A stretch of 64,000 bases of DNA, from positions 1 to 64,000 of the forward strand of contig JAADGF010000090.1 of NCBI GenBank assembly GCA_013152545.1. Direction: 5' to 3'. The translations under genes and the position numbers were made by a program. Shown here piece after piece: positions 56,200 through 64,000 of this stretch (within the stretch, counting starts at the first letter, position 1; each line of letters opens with the position of its first letter). Source of the stretch: Gammaproteobacteria bacterium (GTDB taxonomy: Bacteria > Pseudomonadota > Gammaproteobacteria > SZUA-152). The notes beneath the pieces are model-generated. The model worked only from the letters and a program-made list of their open reading frames with translations. It did not search any database and was not told the origin of the DNA.

Positions 56200-57534
56200 A
56201 TGTCATGGAATAATAAAATTATCTGGACAGAGGGCATGTTTTTGCGTCCTCAGCATTTTCAACAATTTGGTCGCTATGTCGAAGCCGCAATCAGCGGAAG
56301 TAACTCAGGTATACGTAGCCATAACTGGGGAATTCAGGAATTGAGTCTGGACGACTCATTGCTGACCTTGGGAAAAATCGCCATTACCAAACTCATTGCA
56401 CGATTACCCGATGGTACGTATATCAATATTCCAGAAGATGACGATCTACCACTAACACTGGATGTACCCGACAACACCAAAGAGAGTACCGTCTATTTGT
56501 CGATCCCACTAAAACGTCGCGAAGCCACTGAAATTGATATTACCGACAACAAAGATAGTCTGGCGCGATATTTACCTCATGATTACGAGGTCAATAACTG
56601 CATCGCCAATAGCGGTGACAAGGTTAGAATATCAGTTGGTAAATTACGCTTACGTCTGCTATTGGAAAAAGACGAACGTAGTGCCTTTGCCTGTCTCGGT
56701 ATAGCACGTATAACAGAAATTCGATCAGACAAACATGTCCAACTAGACGATAACTACATCCCTCCCGCATTAGACTGTAACGCAACACCAAAGCTAAAAG
56801 GCTACATTAAAGAACTTCTAGGACTGTTACACCACCGAGGGGATGCACTGGCAGGCCGTGTCACGGAATCCGGCCGGGGAGGAACAGCGGAAATCGCAGA
56901 TTTTATGCTACTACAAGCCGTAAACCGATATGAACCGTTATTAACTCACTTCTCGCAATCCGCTCATGTACATCCTGAATCCCTTTACCAAGTAACCCTC
57001 AGTCTGTCGGGAGAATTATCCACGTTTAGCGGTAAACAACGGCGCCCTGCTGAATTTAACGCCTACCAACATGACAACCTTGAAGAAACCTTCAAACCGG
57101 TAATGCTGGATTTAAGGCAAGCCCTGGGCAAAGTATTAGAACAAACGGCGGTGGATCTGCCCCTGAAAGCCCATCAATACGGAATACATGTATCGACAAT
57201 TACGGATCGCAATTTAATTGGTAAGGCTCTTTTCGTTCTGGCAGTGCGCGCTCAAATGCCCGCAGAACAGTTAGCGTCACGCTTTCCGGCACAGTCTAAA
57301 ATCGGACCCGCTGAAAAAATACGGGAACTGGTCAATATGGGGCTGCCAGGCGTGACATTACGCACCCTACCTGTCGCCCCTCGGCAAATCCCATATCACG
57401 CTGGCTATACTTACTTTGAATTAGACCGTAGCAGCGAATTCTGGGAACAGCTTGCCAGTTCCAGTGCATTTGCGTTTCACATTGGCGGGGAATTCCCTGG
57501 ATTAGAAATGGAATTTTGGGCCATTAAAGAATAA
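56200..57534 (+). CDS. tssK: T6SS baseplate protein TssK
   Basis: A 444-residue protein. NKIIWTEGMFLRPQHFQQFGRYVEA at the start is the TssK hallmark, followed by the shoulder and neck regions and a C-terminal head (YHAGYTYFELDRSSEFWEQLASSSAFAFHIGGEFPGLEMEFWAIKE). TssK trimers connect the baseplate to the TssL/TssM membrane complex. It starts 182 bp after tssJ and ends 17 bp before tssL. Confidence 0.95.
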   Translation: MSWNNKIIWTEGMFLRPQHFQQFGRYVEAAISGSNSGIRSHNWGIQELSLDDSLLTLGKIAITKLIARLPDGTYINIPEDDDLPLTLDVPDNTKESTVYLSIPLKRREATEIDITDNKDSLARYLPHDYEVNNCIANSGDKVRISVGKLRLRLLLEKDERSAFACLGIARITEIRSDKHVQLDDNYIPPALDCNATPKLKGYIKELLGLLHHRGDALAGRVTESGRGGTAEIADFMLLQAVNRYEPLLTHFSQSAHVHPESLYQVTLSLSGELSTFSGKQRRPAEFNAYQHDNLEETFKPVMLDLRQALGKVLEQTAVDLPLKAHQYGIHVSTITDRNLIGKALFVLAVRAQMPAEQLASRFPAQSKIGPAEKIRELVNMGLPGVTLRTLPVAPRQIPYHAGYTYFELDRSSEFWEQLASSSAFAFHIGGEFPGLEMEFWAIKE

Positions 57535-57551
57535 TTCACGAGTAACACATT

Positions 57552-58502
57552 ATGAGTTCTGACAATCCTTTTGACGGAAAAAATACTGACGGTACGCCTT
57601 TTGGTGGTAGTCATTCGGGATTTGATAATGCAGGCATTGATGACGCTGACCGTACTGTTATTCGCCCTACGCCGGGCGGGCAACAATTTCACACCCCGCC
57701 AGCACCCACACCAGTAGCACCTGCCCCCGCTGCCCCACAACAACCGGCCTATCAACCACCACCAGCGTATGCGCAAACACCAGTACCCGACACGAGTAAC
57801 AATACACTGGTCGATGCGGCTGCCAAAATACTAGCCCTTATTGGTCGTTTGAAAACCACCGCACAACACAATGATGTGAATGGATTACACCGTCAGGTAA
57901 TACAGGAAATCCAGCTGTTTGATGCCAATGCCCGAGCCAATGGCGCCACGCCTGAAGCGATTCTGGCAGGCCGATACAGCTTATGCGCCGCCATTGATGA
58001 AGCCGTATTAAATACCCCCTGGGGTAGCAATAGCACATGGAGCAACCAAGGTATGCTCAGTACGTTTCATCAAGAAGCCTGGGGGGGGGAAAAAGTATTC
58101 CAAATCCTGGATCGTATTCGCCAACAGCCTGCTGGTAATATAGATTTACTGGAATTAATTGACACCTGCATTTCCCTGGGATTTGAGGGAAAGTTTCGCG
58201 TGCAACAAAATGGCCATGTGCAACTGGATGCATTACGTGATGAACTGTTGAATATCATCCGAATGCAAAAAGGGGATTATGAACGGGAGTTATCACCCCA
58301 TTGGCGCGGTTTAACAACGCGAAAAAATACCCTGACGCGATATGTACCCTATTGGGTCGTTGCCGCACTGGCAGGCGCCCTGGTGCTAAGCATTTACATT
58401 GGTTTTAACTTTGCCCTACACTCTTCCGCTAAACCATTGATAGAAGATCTTAATGAAATCGCCCCGGACCCAGACATCGCCATCATAAGGGGTAACACAT
58501 GA
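57552..58502 (+). CDS. tssL: T6SS membrane-complex protein TssL (DotU/IcmH family)
   Basis: A 316-residue protein. The first 85 residues are a Pro/Gln/Ala-rich disordered tail. Then comes the DotU cytoplasmic domain (LRYSLCAAIDEAVLNTPWG-type motif: GRYSLCAAIDEAVLNTPWGSNSTWS), and one C-terminal TM helix (YVPYWVVAALAGALVLSIYIGFNFAL). No peptidoglycan-binding OmpA domain is present, so cell-wall anchoring must come from another protein. ATGA overlap with tssM. Confidence 0.94.
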   Translation: MSSDNPFDGKNTDGTPFGGSHSGFDNAGIDDADRTVIRPTPGGQQFHTPPAPTPVAPAPAAPQQPAYQPPPAYAQTPVPDTSNNTLVDAAAKILALIGRLKTTAQHNDVNGLHRQVIQEIQLFDANARANGATPEAILAGRYSLCAAIDEAVLNTPWGSNSTWSNQGMLSTFHQEAWGGEKVFQILDRIRQQPAGNIDLLELIDTCISLGFEGKFRVQQNGHVQLDALRDELLNIIRMQKGDYERELSPHWRGLTTRKNTLTRYVPYWVVAALAGALVLSIYIGFNFALHSSAKPLIEDLNEIAPDPDIAIIRGNT

Positions 58503-61500
58503 TTCGCACCATCATATCCGTATTAGGGCTAATCGCCATTTGCTTTTTAATTTGGTTTGGCGGACCAATGCTTGCTATTAATGACGCCAAGCCCTTTGAA
58601 AGTCCCACCATTCGTCTGCTGATCATTCTCATCATTGTCATATTATGGGGGCTTAACACCCTGCGCAAGATGATTCAGAGCAACAAAATCACCAAAGAAC
58701 TGTTGGCAGGTTTATCCCCCTCCAAGAACAAAAAAGAAGCAGCACCATTGCCGGATGATGGCAGTTCAGACGAAGTTATCTCGTTGAATAAAAACTTTCA
58801 AGAAGCACTGCAAATTCTCAATAAAACCAAGCTGGGTGGTGCTCATGGCGAGCACAAACTGTATGAATTGCCCTGGTATATCATCATCGGACCGCCCGGT
58901 GCAGGTAAAACAACCGCATTAATCAACTCCGGGCTACAATTCCCCCTGGCCAGCCGCTTTGGCCAGCAAGCCCTGCGCGGCGTGGGTGGGACACGGGATT
59001 GCGACTGGTGGTTTACGGATGAGGCCGTCCTGATTGACACCGCTGGGCGGTACACCACTCAAGACAGCGACATCAACGTAGACAGTGCTGGCTGGGGCGG
59101 CTTTCTAGAACTACTCAAAAAACACCGCCAACGACGCCCGATTAACGGGGTGTTGGTAGCAATCAGCCTACCAGAGTTAATCTCGCAAAACGAAGCAGAG
59201 CAACAGGCCCACGCCACCGCCATAAAAAACCGTATTCAAGAACTCAACACAAAACTGGGCATCAGCTTTCCGATTTATGTCTTATTTACCAAACTAGACC
59301 TGGTCGCCGGTTTTGTAGAGTTTTTTGATGATTTAGGGCGGCAAGAGCGTGACCAAGTATGGGGGTTCACTCAAGCATTCGATGGGGGTGTCAACTATGA
59401 GGCCAACTTACAGCAGTTTTCACAAGAATTCGACAGCTTGATCAATCGCTTGAAAGCCCGCGCGATCCCACGCCTGCATCAGGAACGGGATCAACAGCGC
59501 CGCTCGCTGATTCACGGTTTTCCCCACCAACTATCAAGCCTTAAAAACGTCGCCGACCGATTTTTACAAGATGTGTTCCGCCCTAACCGATTTGAAGATG
59601 CCTTCTTGTTGCGTGGAGTTTATTTCACCAGTGGCACACAGGAAGGTACACCCATCGACCGTGTCATGGGTGCGTTAGCCGCAACTTTTGGTTTAGACCG
59701 CCAATTCGCACCCAGCTTTAGCGGCCAGGGCAGAAGCTATTTCCTGACACGCTTGTTCCGTGATGTCATTTTTCAGGAAGCAGGCATTGCTGGTAGCGAT
59801 AAACGCATCGAAAAACGGCGTATCTGGTTTCAATATGGGGTGTACGCTACAGCAATCATTACCACCCTCAGTGTGGTCTTGATATGGTCAGGTAGTTATG
59901 CCAAAAATACCGACCACATTGACAACATGAAAAATAACCTGGCCGACTACCAAACACACAGCAAGGAGTTGGACAAGAACAGTGACGTATTTGAAGCCTT
60001 ACCTGCGCTACACGCCTTACAAAATGTGGTTAACCAATACCAGGATGAATCCTGGGCTTGGTTGACCGGTCTAGCGCTCAGCAAACAAGGTGCTATTGAA
60101 CCTGTCGCTATCGACGCCTACAAACGGGTTGTTAAAACAGATTTTCTACCGCGCTTGGCTCAACGTCTGGAAGATCAAATGCAATCCGATTCGGATGACA
60201 TGGAATTATTAAGCAATACACTAAAGGCTTATCTCATGCTGGGGGAACCTCAACATCGGGACCCCGAATTTATTAAATTATGGCTGGGACTGGATTGGGA
60301 AAATCAATTTCCAAACCAGGAAGACAAACAATTACAGTTGAAAAACCACTTGCAAGTATTACTAGCGAATGAATTTGAACCTTATTCCCTTAATGAAAAC
60401 TTGGTTGCAGGCACGCGCCGAATATTAAACCGGGTACCGATCGAAAAACGACTCTACGGACGCCTCAAGCAAGAAGCGTTAACCGAAACCGCACTGACTT
60501 ATCGCCTGGATGAAACAGTAGGCGACGAAGGTCGCAAGACGTTCAGAAGCCTCTCGAACAAAGGCCTGCGTCAGCAAATCTCAGCACTCTACACCAATAC
60601 AGGTTTTAAAGATCTGTTTCTAAAAGAAACACCCCGTATTATCAAAGAATCAACCGAAGAAAACTGGGTGCTGGGTACACCACAAAAAAATGACGCCAAC
60701 ATTTCGCAAAAAGACCTCAAACGAAAAGTCGAAAAACTGTACGTCAGTGATTACATTGATAACTGGCAAGATTTAATGGCAGATTTGGAAATCGTACGCT
60801 TTGACAGTATTCGTCACGGTGTCGAGGTAGTGGAAACCATGGCAGGTGCAACCTCGCCGTTGCGGGGTTTTCTGGAATCAGTGGATAAAAATACCGCCCT
60901 GAGCCGTAAATCAGGGACCGCAGAGGCTGCAATCAATGCTGTGGCAAATAAAGCCAAACGTGTAGGACGAGCAGCCAATAGTGCAAGAAAGAGCGGTATT
61001 GGCTCCTCCAAAGCAAGCCCAGCTCAAAAAATACACAGCAGTTTTCAACCCATTGGCAAATTAGTAACACCCGCAACCGAAAATGCTCCAGTACCCATTG
61101 ATGATTTATTAGCATTGCTGGCGGAGCTACACACATATTTAGATGAATTAGCTTCAGACTCCTCCGGGTCCGCCGCATTTGAAGCGGCCAAGCAACGTAT
61201 GTCCAGCGGCAGCAAAGACCCCATTGGTAAATTACGCTCAAAAGCCACCCGTTTACCCCAACCAGTAAAACGCTGGATGTTAACAACTGCCAGTGAAAGC
61301 TGGGCAGTGGTATTAGCCAATGCCCGCCGCTATATTAATACCGCTTGGCGCTCTGAGGTATTGCCGGAATATGACCGACGTCTAAAAGACCGCTACCCAT
61401 TACTCAAATCCACCGACAAGGAAATTACGCTTTCCGATTTTTCCAGATTCTTTGGACCTGATGGTACCATTGATACTTTTTATGACAACTACCTGGCAGC

Positions 61501-62032
61501 CTTTATCAAGAAAAACCAGCGCGGTTCAATTGCACAAAAGAAATTTGAAGGACAGACATTGCGCTTAAAATCCCGTTCCATACAAGCATTACAACGGGCA
61601 AACAATATTAAGCAGATTTATTTCACCAGCGGCGAACCGCAGCCCCTGGTGCCGTTTAAGCTAAAACCGGTGTTTCTCGACGCATCAATCATCAAATTTG
61701 CCTTGGAAATTGATGGTCAGCGTTTATCTTACCGGCACGGACCAATGCGCTCATCAAAAGTCCAATGGCCTGGACCGGATGGACCTGGGCGCGCCCGATT
61801 GATATTTGAAGCCAGTTCAGGTAGCCGTGTAACGCGCACCAAAGAAGGTCCATGGGGGTTATTTCGAATGCTGGACCAAGCAGACATGCGCTCCACTTCG
61901 GTTGGCGATAAAATGAAAATAACGTTTAAAATTAATGGCCATACCGCAAAATATGAACTCCATGCCAATAGCGTGGAAAATCCGTTCCGCTTAAAGTCTT
62001 TGGAAAAATTTCGTGCACCGGAATCGTTATAA
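58499..62032 (+). CDS. tssM: T6SS membrane-complex protein TssM (IcmF)
   Basis: An 1177-residue inner-membrane protein. Two N-terminal TM helices (about 5-22 and 38-55), a cytoplasmic NTPase-like domain with Walker A GPPGAGKT (131-138) and VLIDTAGRYTTQD, a third TM helix (about 445-465, YATAIITTLSVVLIWSG), and a large periplasmic part ending in the TssM C-terminal beta domain that binds TssJ (GPDGPGRARLIFEASSG, WGLFRMLDQADM). Length is typical. An intact Walker A suggests a nucleotide-binding version. Confidence 0.95.
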   Translation: MIRTIISVLGLIAICFLIWFGGPMLAINDAKPFESPTIRLLIILIIVILWGLNTLRKMIQSNKITKELLAGLSPSKNKKEAAPLPDDGSSDEVISLNKNFQEALQILNKTKLGGAHGEHKLYELPWYIIIGPPGAGKTTALINSGLQFPLASRFGQQALRGVGGTRDCDWWFTDEAVLIDTAGRYTTQDSDINVDSAGWGGFLELLKKHRQRRPINGVLVAISLPELISQNEAEQQAHATAIKNRIQELNTKLGISFPIYVLFTKLDLVAGFVEFFDDLGRQERDQVWGFTQAFDGGVNYEANLQQFSQEFDSLINRLKARAIPRLHQERDQQRRSLIHGFPHQLSSLKNVADRFLQDVFRPNRFEDAFLLRGVYFTSGTQEGTPIDRVMGALAATFGLDRQFAPSFSGQGRSYFLTRLFRDVIFQEAGIAGSDKRIEKRRIWFQYGVYATAIITTLSVVLIWSGSYAKNTDHIDNMKNNLADYQTHSKELDKNSDVFEALPALHALQNVVNQYQDESWAWLTGLALSKQGAIEPVAIDAYKRVVKTDFLPRLAQRLEDQMQSDSDDMELLSNTLKAYLMLGEPQHRDPEFIKLWLGLDWENQFPNQEDKQLQLKNHLQVLLANEFEPYSLNENLVAGTRRILNRVPIEKRLYGRLKQEALTETALTYRLDETVGDEGRKTFRSLSNKGLRQQISALYTNTGFKDLFLKETPRIIKESTEENWVLGTPQKNDANISQKDLKRKVEKLYVSDYIDNWQDLMADLEIVRFDSIRHGVEVVETMAGATSPLRGFLESVDKNTALSRKSGTAEAAINAVANKAKRVGRAANSARKSGIGSSKASPAQKIHSSFQPIGKLVTPATENAPVPIDDLLALLAELHTYLDELASDSSGSAAFEAAKQRMSSGSKDPIGKLRSKATRLPQPVKRWMLTTASESWAVVLANARRYINTAWRSEVLPEYDRRLKDRYPLLKSTDKEITLSDFSRFFGPDGTIDTFYDNYLAAFIKKNQRGSIAQKKFEGQTLRLKSRSIQALQRANNIKQIYFTSGEPQPLVPFKLKPVFLDASIIKFALEIDGQRLSYRHGPMRSSKVQWPGPDGPGRARLIFEASSGSRVTRTKEGPWGLFRMLDQADMRSTSVGDKMKITFKINGHTAKYELHANSVENPFRLKSLEKFRAPESL

Positions 62033-62183
62033 ATTATATGATCCGAAGTGATTCATGCATAAGTGACTCATTGAATGGTATCGACACCTACCGGGAAACA
62101 AGCGCGAACCAGGCGCCACCCGAAGTAGCGCTCAAAATAACGTAGAAACAAGATCTTATTCTCAATAGCTGATGATTGCAGTC

Positions 62184-62365
62184 TATACCCAAAGCGATTA
62201 AGATTTAAATTAAGCGCATCCGTTCAGTTTGTTTCATTGCTAGGCAGAGTGAGGCGTAATAGCCAGGCAATTGCAAAGAACTTTAACACCGCCATGGAAT
62301 ATAACCGGGTGTGCAATAACACCAAAACCCTACATCACTTTGGGTATACAACAGCTTTGGGTATA
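62184..62365. repeat. Interspersed palindromic repeat, family A, copy 4, with duplicated right tip
   Basis: The left end TATACCCAAAGCGATTAAG and right end CACTTTGGGTATA (62348) pair as inverted repeats; a second AGCTTTGGGTATA follows to 62361. The core has GAGGCGTAATAGCC, AATTGCAAAGAACTTTAACACC and GGAATATAACCGGGTGTGCA. It fills the 369-bp gap between tssM and tagF, splitting the T6SS row. Confidence 0.8.
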
Positions 62366-62401
62366 GACAACAAGACTCGCAAAACGTGGATGTAAACAGA
62401 C

Positions 62402-63163
62402 GTGGACAACGATAATTGTGCAGGATTTTTTGGAAAAATCCCCAGTCATGGTGATTTTATTAATCGCCGTGTACCCCGCTCCTTTTTGGACCCCTGGGAT
62501 TCATGGTTGCAGCAAGCCATTTCCTACAGCAAGGAAAACTTGGCGGCCGCTTGGCTGGATATTTATCTAACCAGTCCAATCTGGCATTTTTACTTGGCGC
62601 CCGGGGTATGTGGAGAACAACCGATAGTGGGCATTTTAATGCCATCTGTCGACAAGGTGGGCCGCTATTTTCCTCTCACGATAGTTAACACGATTAACGA
62701 TCAAATTGTCTGCTGCGATTCCGCCTTTTCTAATCAAGAATGGTTCCATAAAGCTGAGCGGCTCGCACTCACCGCATTAAGTGACACCTTTGATTTTAAA
62801 GAATTTGACGAAAAAGTAAGCAAATTACAGCTGGAGCCCAATAGTTCCACCACCTTGAATCAAACTGACTTACACCCCTACGGTGCCATGCATCTAACGC
62901 TTGGGCCGATTAGCACTAACACTTCCAACGCCTCCAATTTGGCAAACCATTTCTTAACATCCACTTACACAGCGCAACACAGTGTCTGGTGGAGCAACGG
63001 CTCACAACGCATGCAAGCCTGCGTTATTGCTTGCACAGGACTGCCGCCGATCGATGGCTTTACGGCCTTTTTAGACGGCCAATGGTCCAATTGGGGTTGG
63101 CACAATAGCACCAATCTGTCATCTTCAAATAAAAATTCAATTGACGGGATGTGGAATTTATAA
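62402..63163 (+). CDS. tagF: T6SS-associated protein TagF
   Basis: A 253-residue protein. AGFFGKIPSHGDFINRRVPRSFLDPWDSWLQQAI is the TagF signature, followed by PIWHFYLAPGVCGEQPIVGILMPSVDKVGRYFPLTIV. TagF is known in Pseudomonas as a post-translational repressor of T6SS assembly. The only usable start is GTG at 62402, with no strong ribosome site. It ends 1 nt before pppA. The usual C-terminal extension is short. Confidence 0.9.
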   Translation: MDNDNCAGFFGKIPSHGDFINRRVPRSFLDPWDSWLQQAISYSKENLAAAWLDIYLTSPIWHFYLAPGVCGEQPIVGILMPSVDKVGRYFPLTIVNTINDQIVCCDSAFSNQEWFHKAERLALTALSDTFDFKEFDEKVSKLQLEPNSSTTLNQTDLHPYGAMHLTLGPISTNTSNASNLANHFLTSTYTAQHSVWWSNGSQRMQACVIACTGLPPIDGFTAFLDGQWSNWGWHNSTNLSSSNKNSIDGMWNL

Positions 63164-63164
63164 A

Positions 63165-63929
63165 ATGTCGAAGCAACAACCCTTTCGCTGGATATCAGCC
63201 GCTGCAACACATGTGGGAAATGTACGCCAAGTTAATGAAGACGCCCTGCTCGAACGCAGTGATATCGGTTTATGGGCCGTTGCCGATGGCATGGGTGGCC
63301 ATCATGCAGGAGATGTTGCCAGCTCCAGCATCGTCAACATTCTGGATGACATGCACCCTAGCAATCGCCTCAGTGCTTATGTTGACGAAGTGGAAGACCG
63401 CATTCTGGCGATTAATGACCGACTGCGTCGAATGGCGGCAGAACATGAGGACAACCGCACTATAGGCAGCACCATCGTTGCAATGATTGCTCTGGCCTCG
63501 CATTGCGCCTTTTTATGGGCTGGTGATAGCCGTGTTTATCGCTCCAGGAACAATGAATGTGTACAAATAACACGAGACCATAGTCAAGTCGAAGAAATGG
63601 TCCAACAGGGACTCATTCTTCGCGAGGATGCCGAACAACACCCTGCCGCCAACATCATTACCCGAGCGGTGGGCGCTTCAGATAATTTATACATTGACGT
63701 CGACATTGAAGAACTTCAGAAGCATGACACATTTTTATTATGCAGCGATGGCCTATACAAACACATAAGTGACGAAGAAATTGCAGAATTACTGAAAATC
63801 AATAATATTAATGATATTCCACATCAATTAATAAACACCACACTTGAACGCGGCGCAATTGATAATGTCACCGTTATTGCCATTCGCGCATTACCATCAC
63901 AAATTACACGTTCAGAAAACAATAACTAA
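63165..63929 (+). CDS. pppA: T6SS PP2C-type protein phosphatase PppA
   Basis: A 254-residue Ser/Thr phosphatase. The metal-binding PP2C motifs are complete: VRQVNEDALLERSDIGLWAVADGMGGHHAGDVAS, GSTIVAMIALASHCAFLWAGDSRVYRSRNNECVQITRDHS, DTFLLCSDGLYKHISDEEI and GAIDNVTVIAIRAL. In T6SS loci PppA removes phosphate placed by the kinase PpkA (on FHA-domain proteins) and switches secretion off. ATG at 63165 directly follows the tagF stop; an upstream frame from 63141 overlaps tagF. Confidence 0.94.
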   Translation: MSKQQPFRWISAAATHVGNVRQVNEDALLERSDIGLWAVADGMGGHHAGDVASSSIVNILDDMHPSNRLSAYVDEVEDRILAINDRLRRMAAEHEDNRTIGSTIVAMIALASHCAFLWAGDSRVYRSRNNECVQITRDHSQVEEMVQQGLILREDAEQHPAANIITRAVGASDNLYIDVDIEELQKHDTFLLCSDGLYKHISDEEIAELLKINNINDIPHQLINTTLERGAIDNVTVIAIRALPSQITRSENNN

Positions 63930-63938
63930 ACCAGTATT

Positions 63939-64000
63939 ATGTCGACCTATAGTAACCTCATTAAGGCATCGTTAGATAACACGCTCGCCGATGAGGAATT
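63939..64000 (+). CDS. Start of a further T6SS-cluster gene, cut by window edge
   Basis: An open frame begins at ATG 63939, 9 nt after the pppA stop, and runs to the edge (MSTYSNLIKASLDNTLADEE). Too short to identify. Position after tagF-pppA would suit a kinase or FHA protein, but this is only a guess from context. Confidence 0.4.
   Translation, partial: MSTYSNLIKASLDNTLADEE

Noticed and set aside
1-64000. CRISPR array, rRNA or tRNA genes
   Set aside because: No regularly spaced repeats and no tRNA-like cloverleaf or rRNA sequence was found; the tandem repeats at 10.2 and 36.6 kb have no spacers.

Overview
The window looks like chromosomal DNA of a gammaproteobacterium. The support is OxyR with the C199/C208 pair, BamE, DarP/YjgA, YaiI, YqaA, YbaN and HemJ, glutamate-derived haem synthesis through HemL, a PEP-CTERM secreted protein, and frequent short palindromic interspersed repeats. 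The species cannot be named from sequence alone. A DsrE-family (SaoD-like) protein and the repeat style would fit an environmental, possibly sulfur-metabolising lineage, but that is inference. No rRNA, tRNA, CRISPR array or complete insertion sequence was seen.

Region 1 (1-9414, all minus strand) is part of an extracellular contractile injection system (eCIS, PVC/Afp-like). In transcription order it holds sheath, inner tube, a gp26-like baseplate chaperone with two CxxC pairs, a disordered eCIS scaffold-type protein, a DUF4255 (Pvc16-like) tail-terminator candidate, an AAA+ ATPase split by a frameshift, a small conserved eCIS protein, a DUF4157 protein with a second HExxH motif (likely cargo), and the start of an S8-type serine peptidase. 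Genes overlap by 4-8 bp, so this is one transcription unit running off the left edge. Spike, LysM, baseplate and tape-measure genes are not in the window.

Region 2 (9.4-25 kb) holds repeats, a decayed DUF1835 gene, an HME-RND (CusA-like) pump with a short adaptor, a YncE-like beta-propeller and a porin-like protein, then a PEP-CTERM protein and a YbhGFSR-like ABC export operon (HlyD-type adaptor, double ATPase, two ABC-2 permeases). A divergent MarR-type regulator faces that operon across a perfect 15-bp-arm palindrome, followed by a frameshifted DUF4336 gene.

Region 3 (27-54.8 kb) is mostly housekeeping and accessory metabolism: DUF2007; a thiD-thiE-hemL-adaptor-RND (HAE1) operon; DUF5063; hemJ; a ClC-family transporter with CBS-like C-terminus; yqaA with a non-AUG start; a 1292-residue DUF3683 FAD/Fe-S dehydrogenase; darP; a membrane protein with two NTF2-like domains; ybaN; modABC; a DsrE-family protein; an AlkB-type dioxygenase; an IS1 insA remnant; bamE; yaiI; oxyR.

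Region 4 (55.5-64 kb, plus strand) is a type VI secretion (T6SS) membrane-complex and regulatory cluster: tssJ-tssK-tssL-tssM, then tagF-pppA and the first codons of another gene. The sheath, tube, spike and ATPase genes of the T6SS lie outside the window, so the cell carries parts of both a released (eCIS) and a membrane-anchored (T6SS) contractile machine about 46 kb apart.

Across the window there is a family of 160-230 bp interspersed elements with ends like TATACCC-AAGCG-TTGAGATTTAGG and a shared core. A second element with a perfect 19-bp terminal inverted repeat carries a similar core. Several genes (cusA 3' end, DUF1835, the ClC stop codon) end inside or next to repeats.
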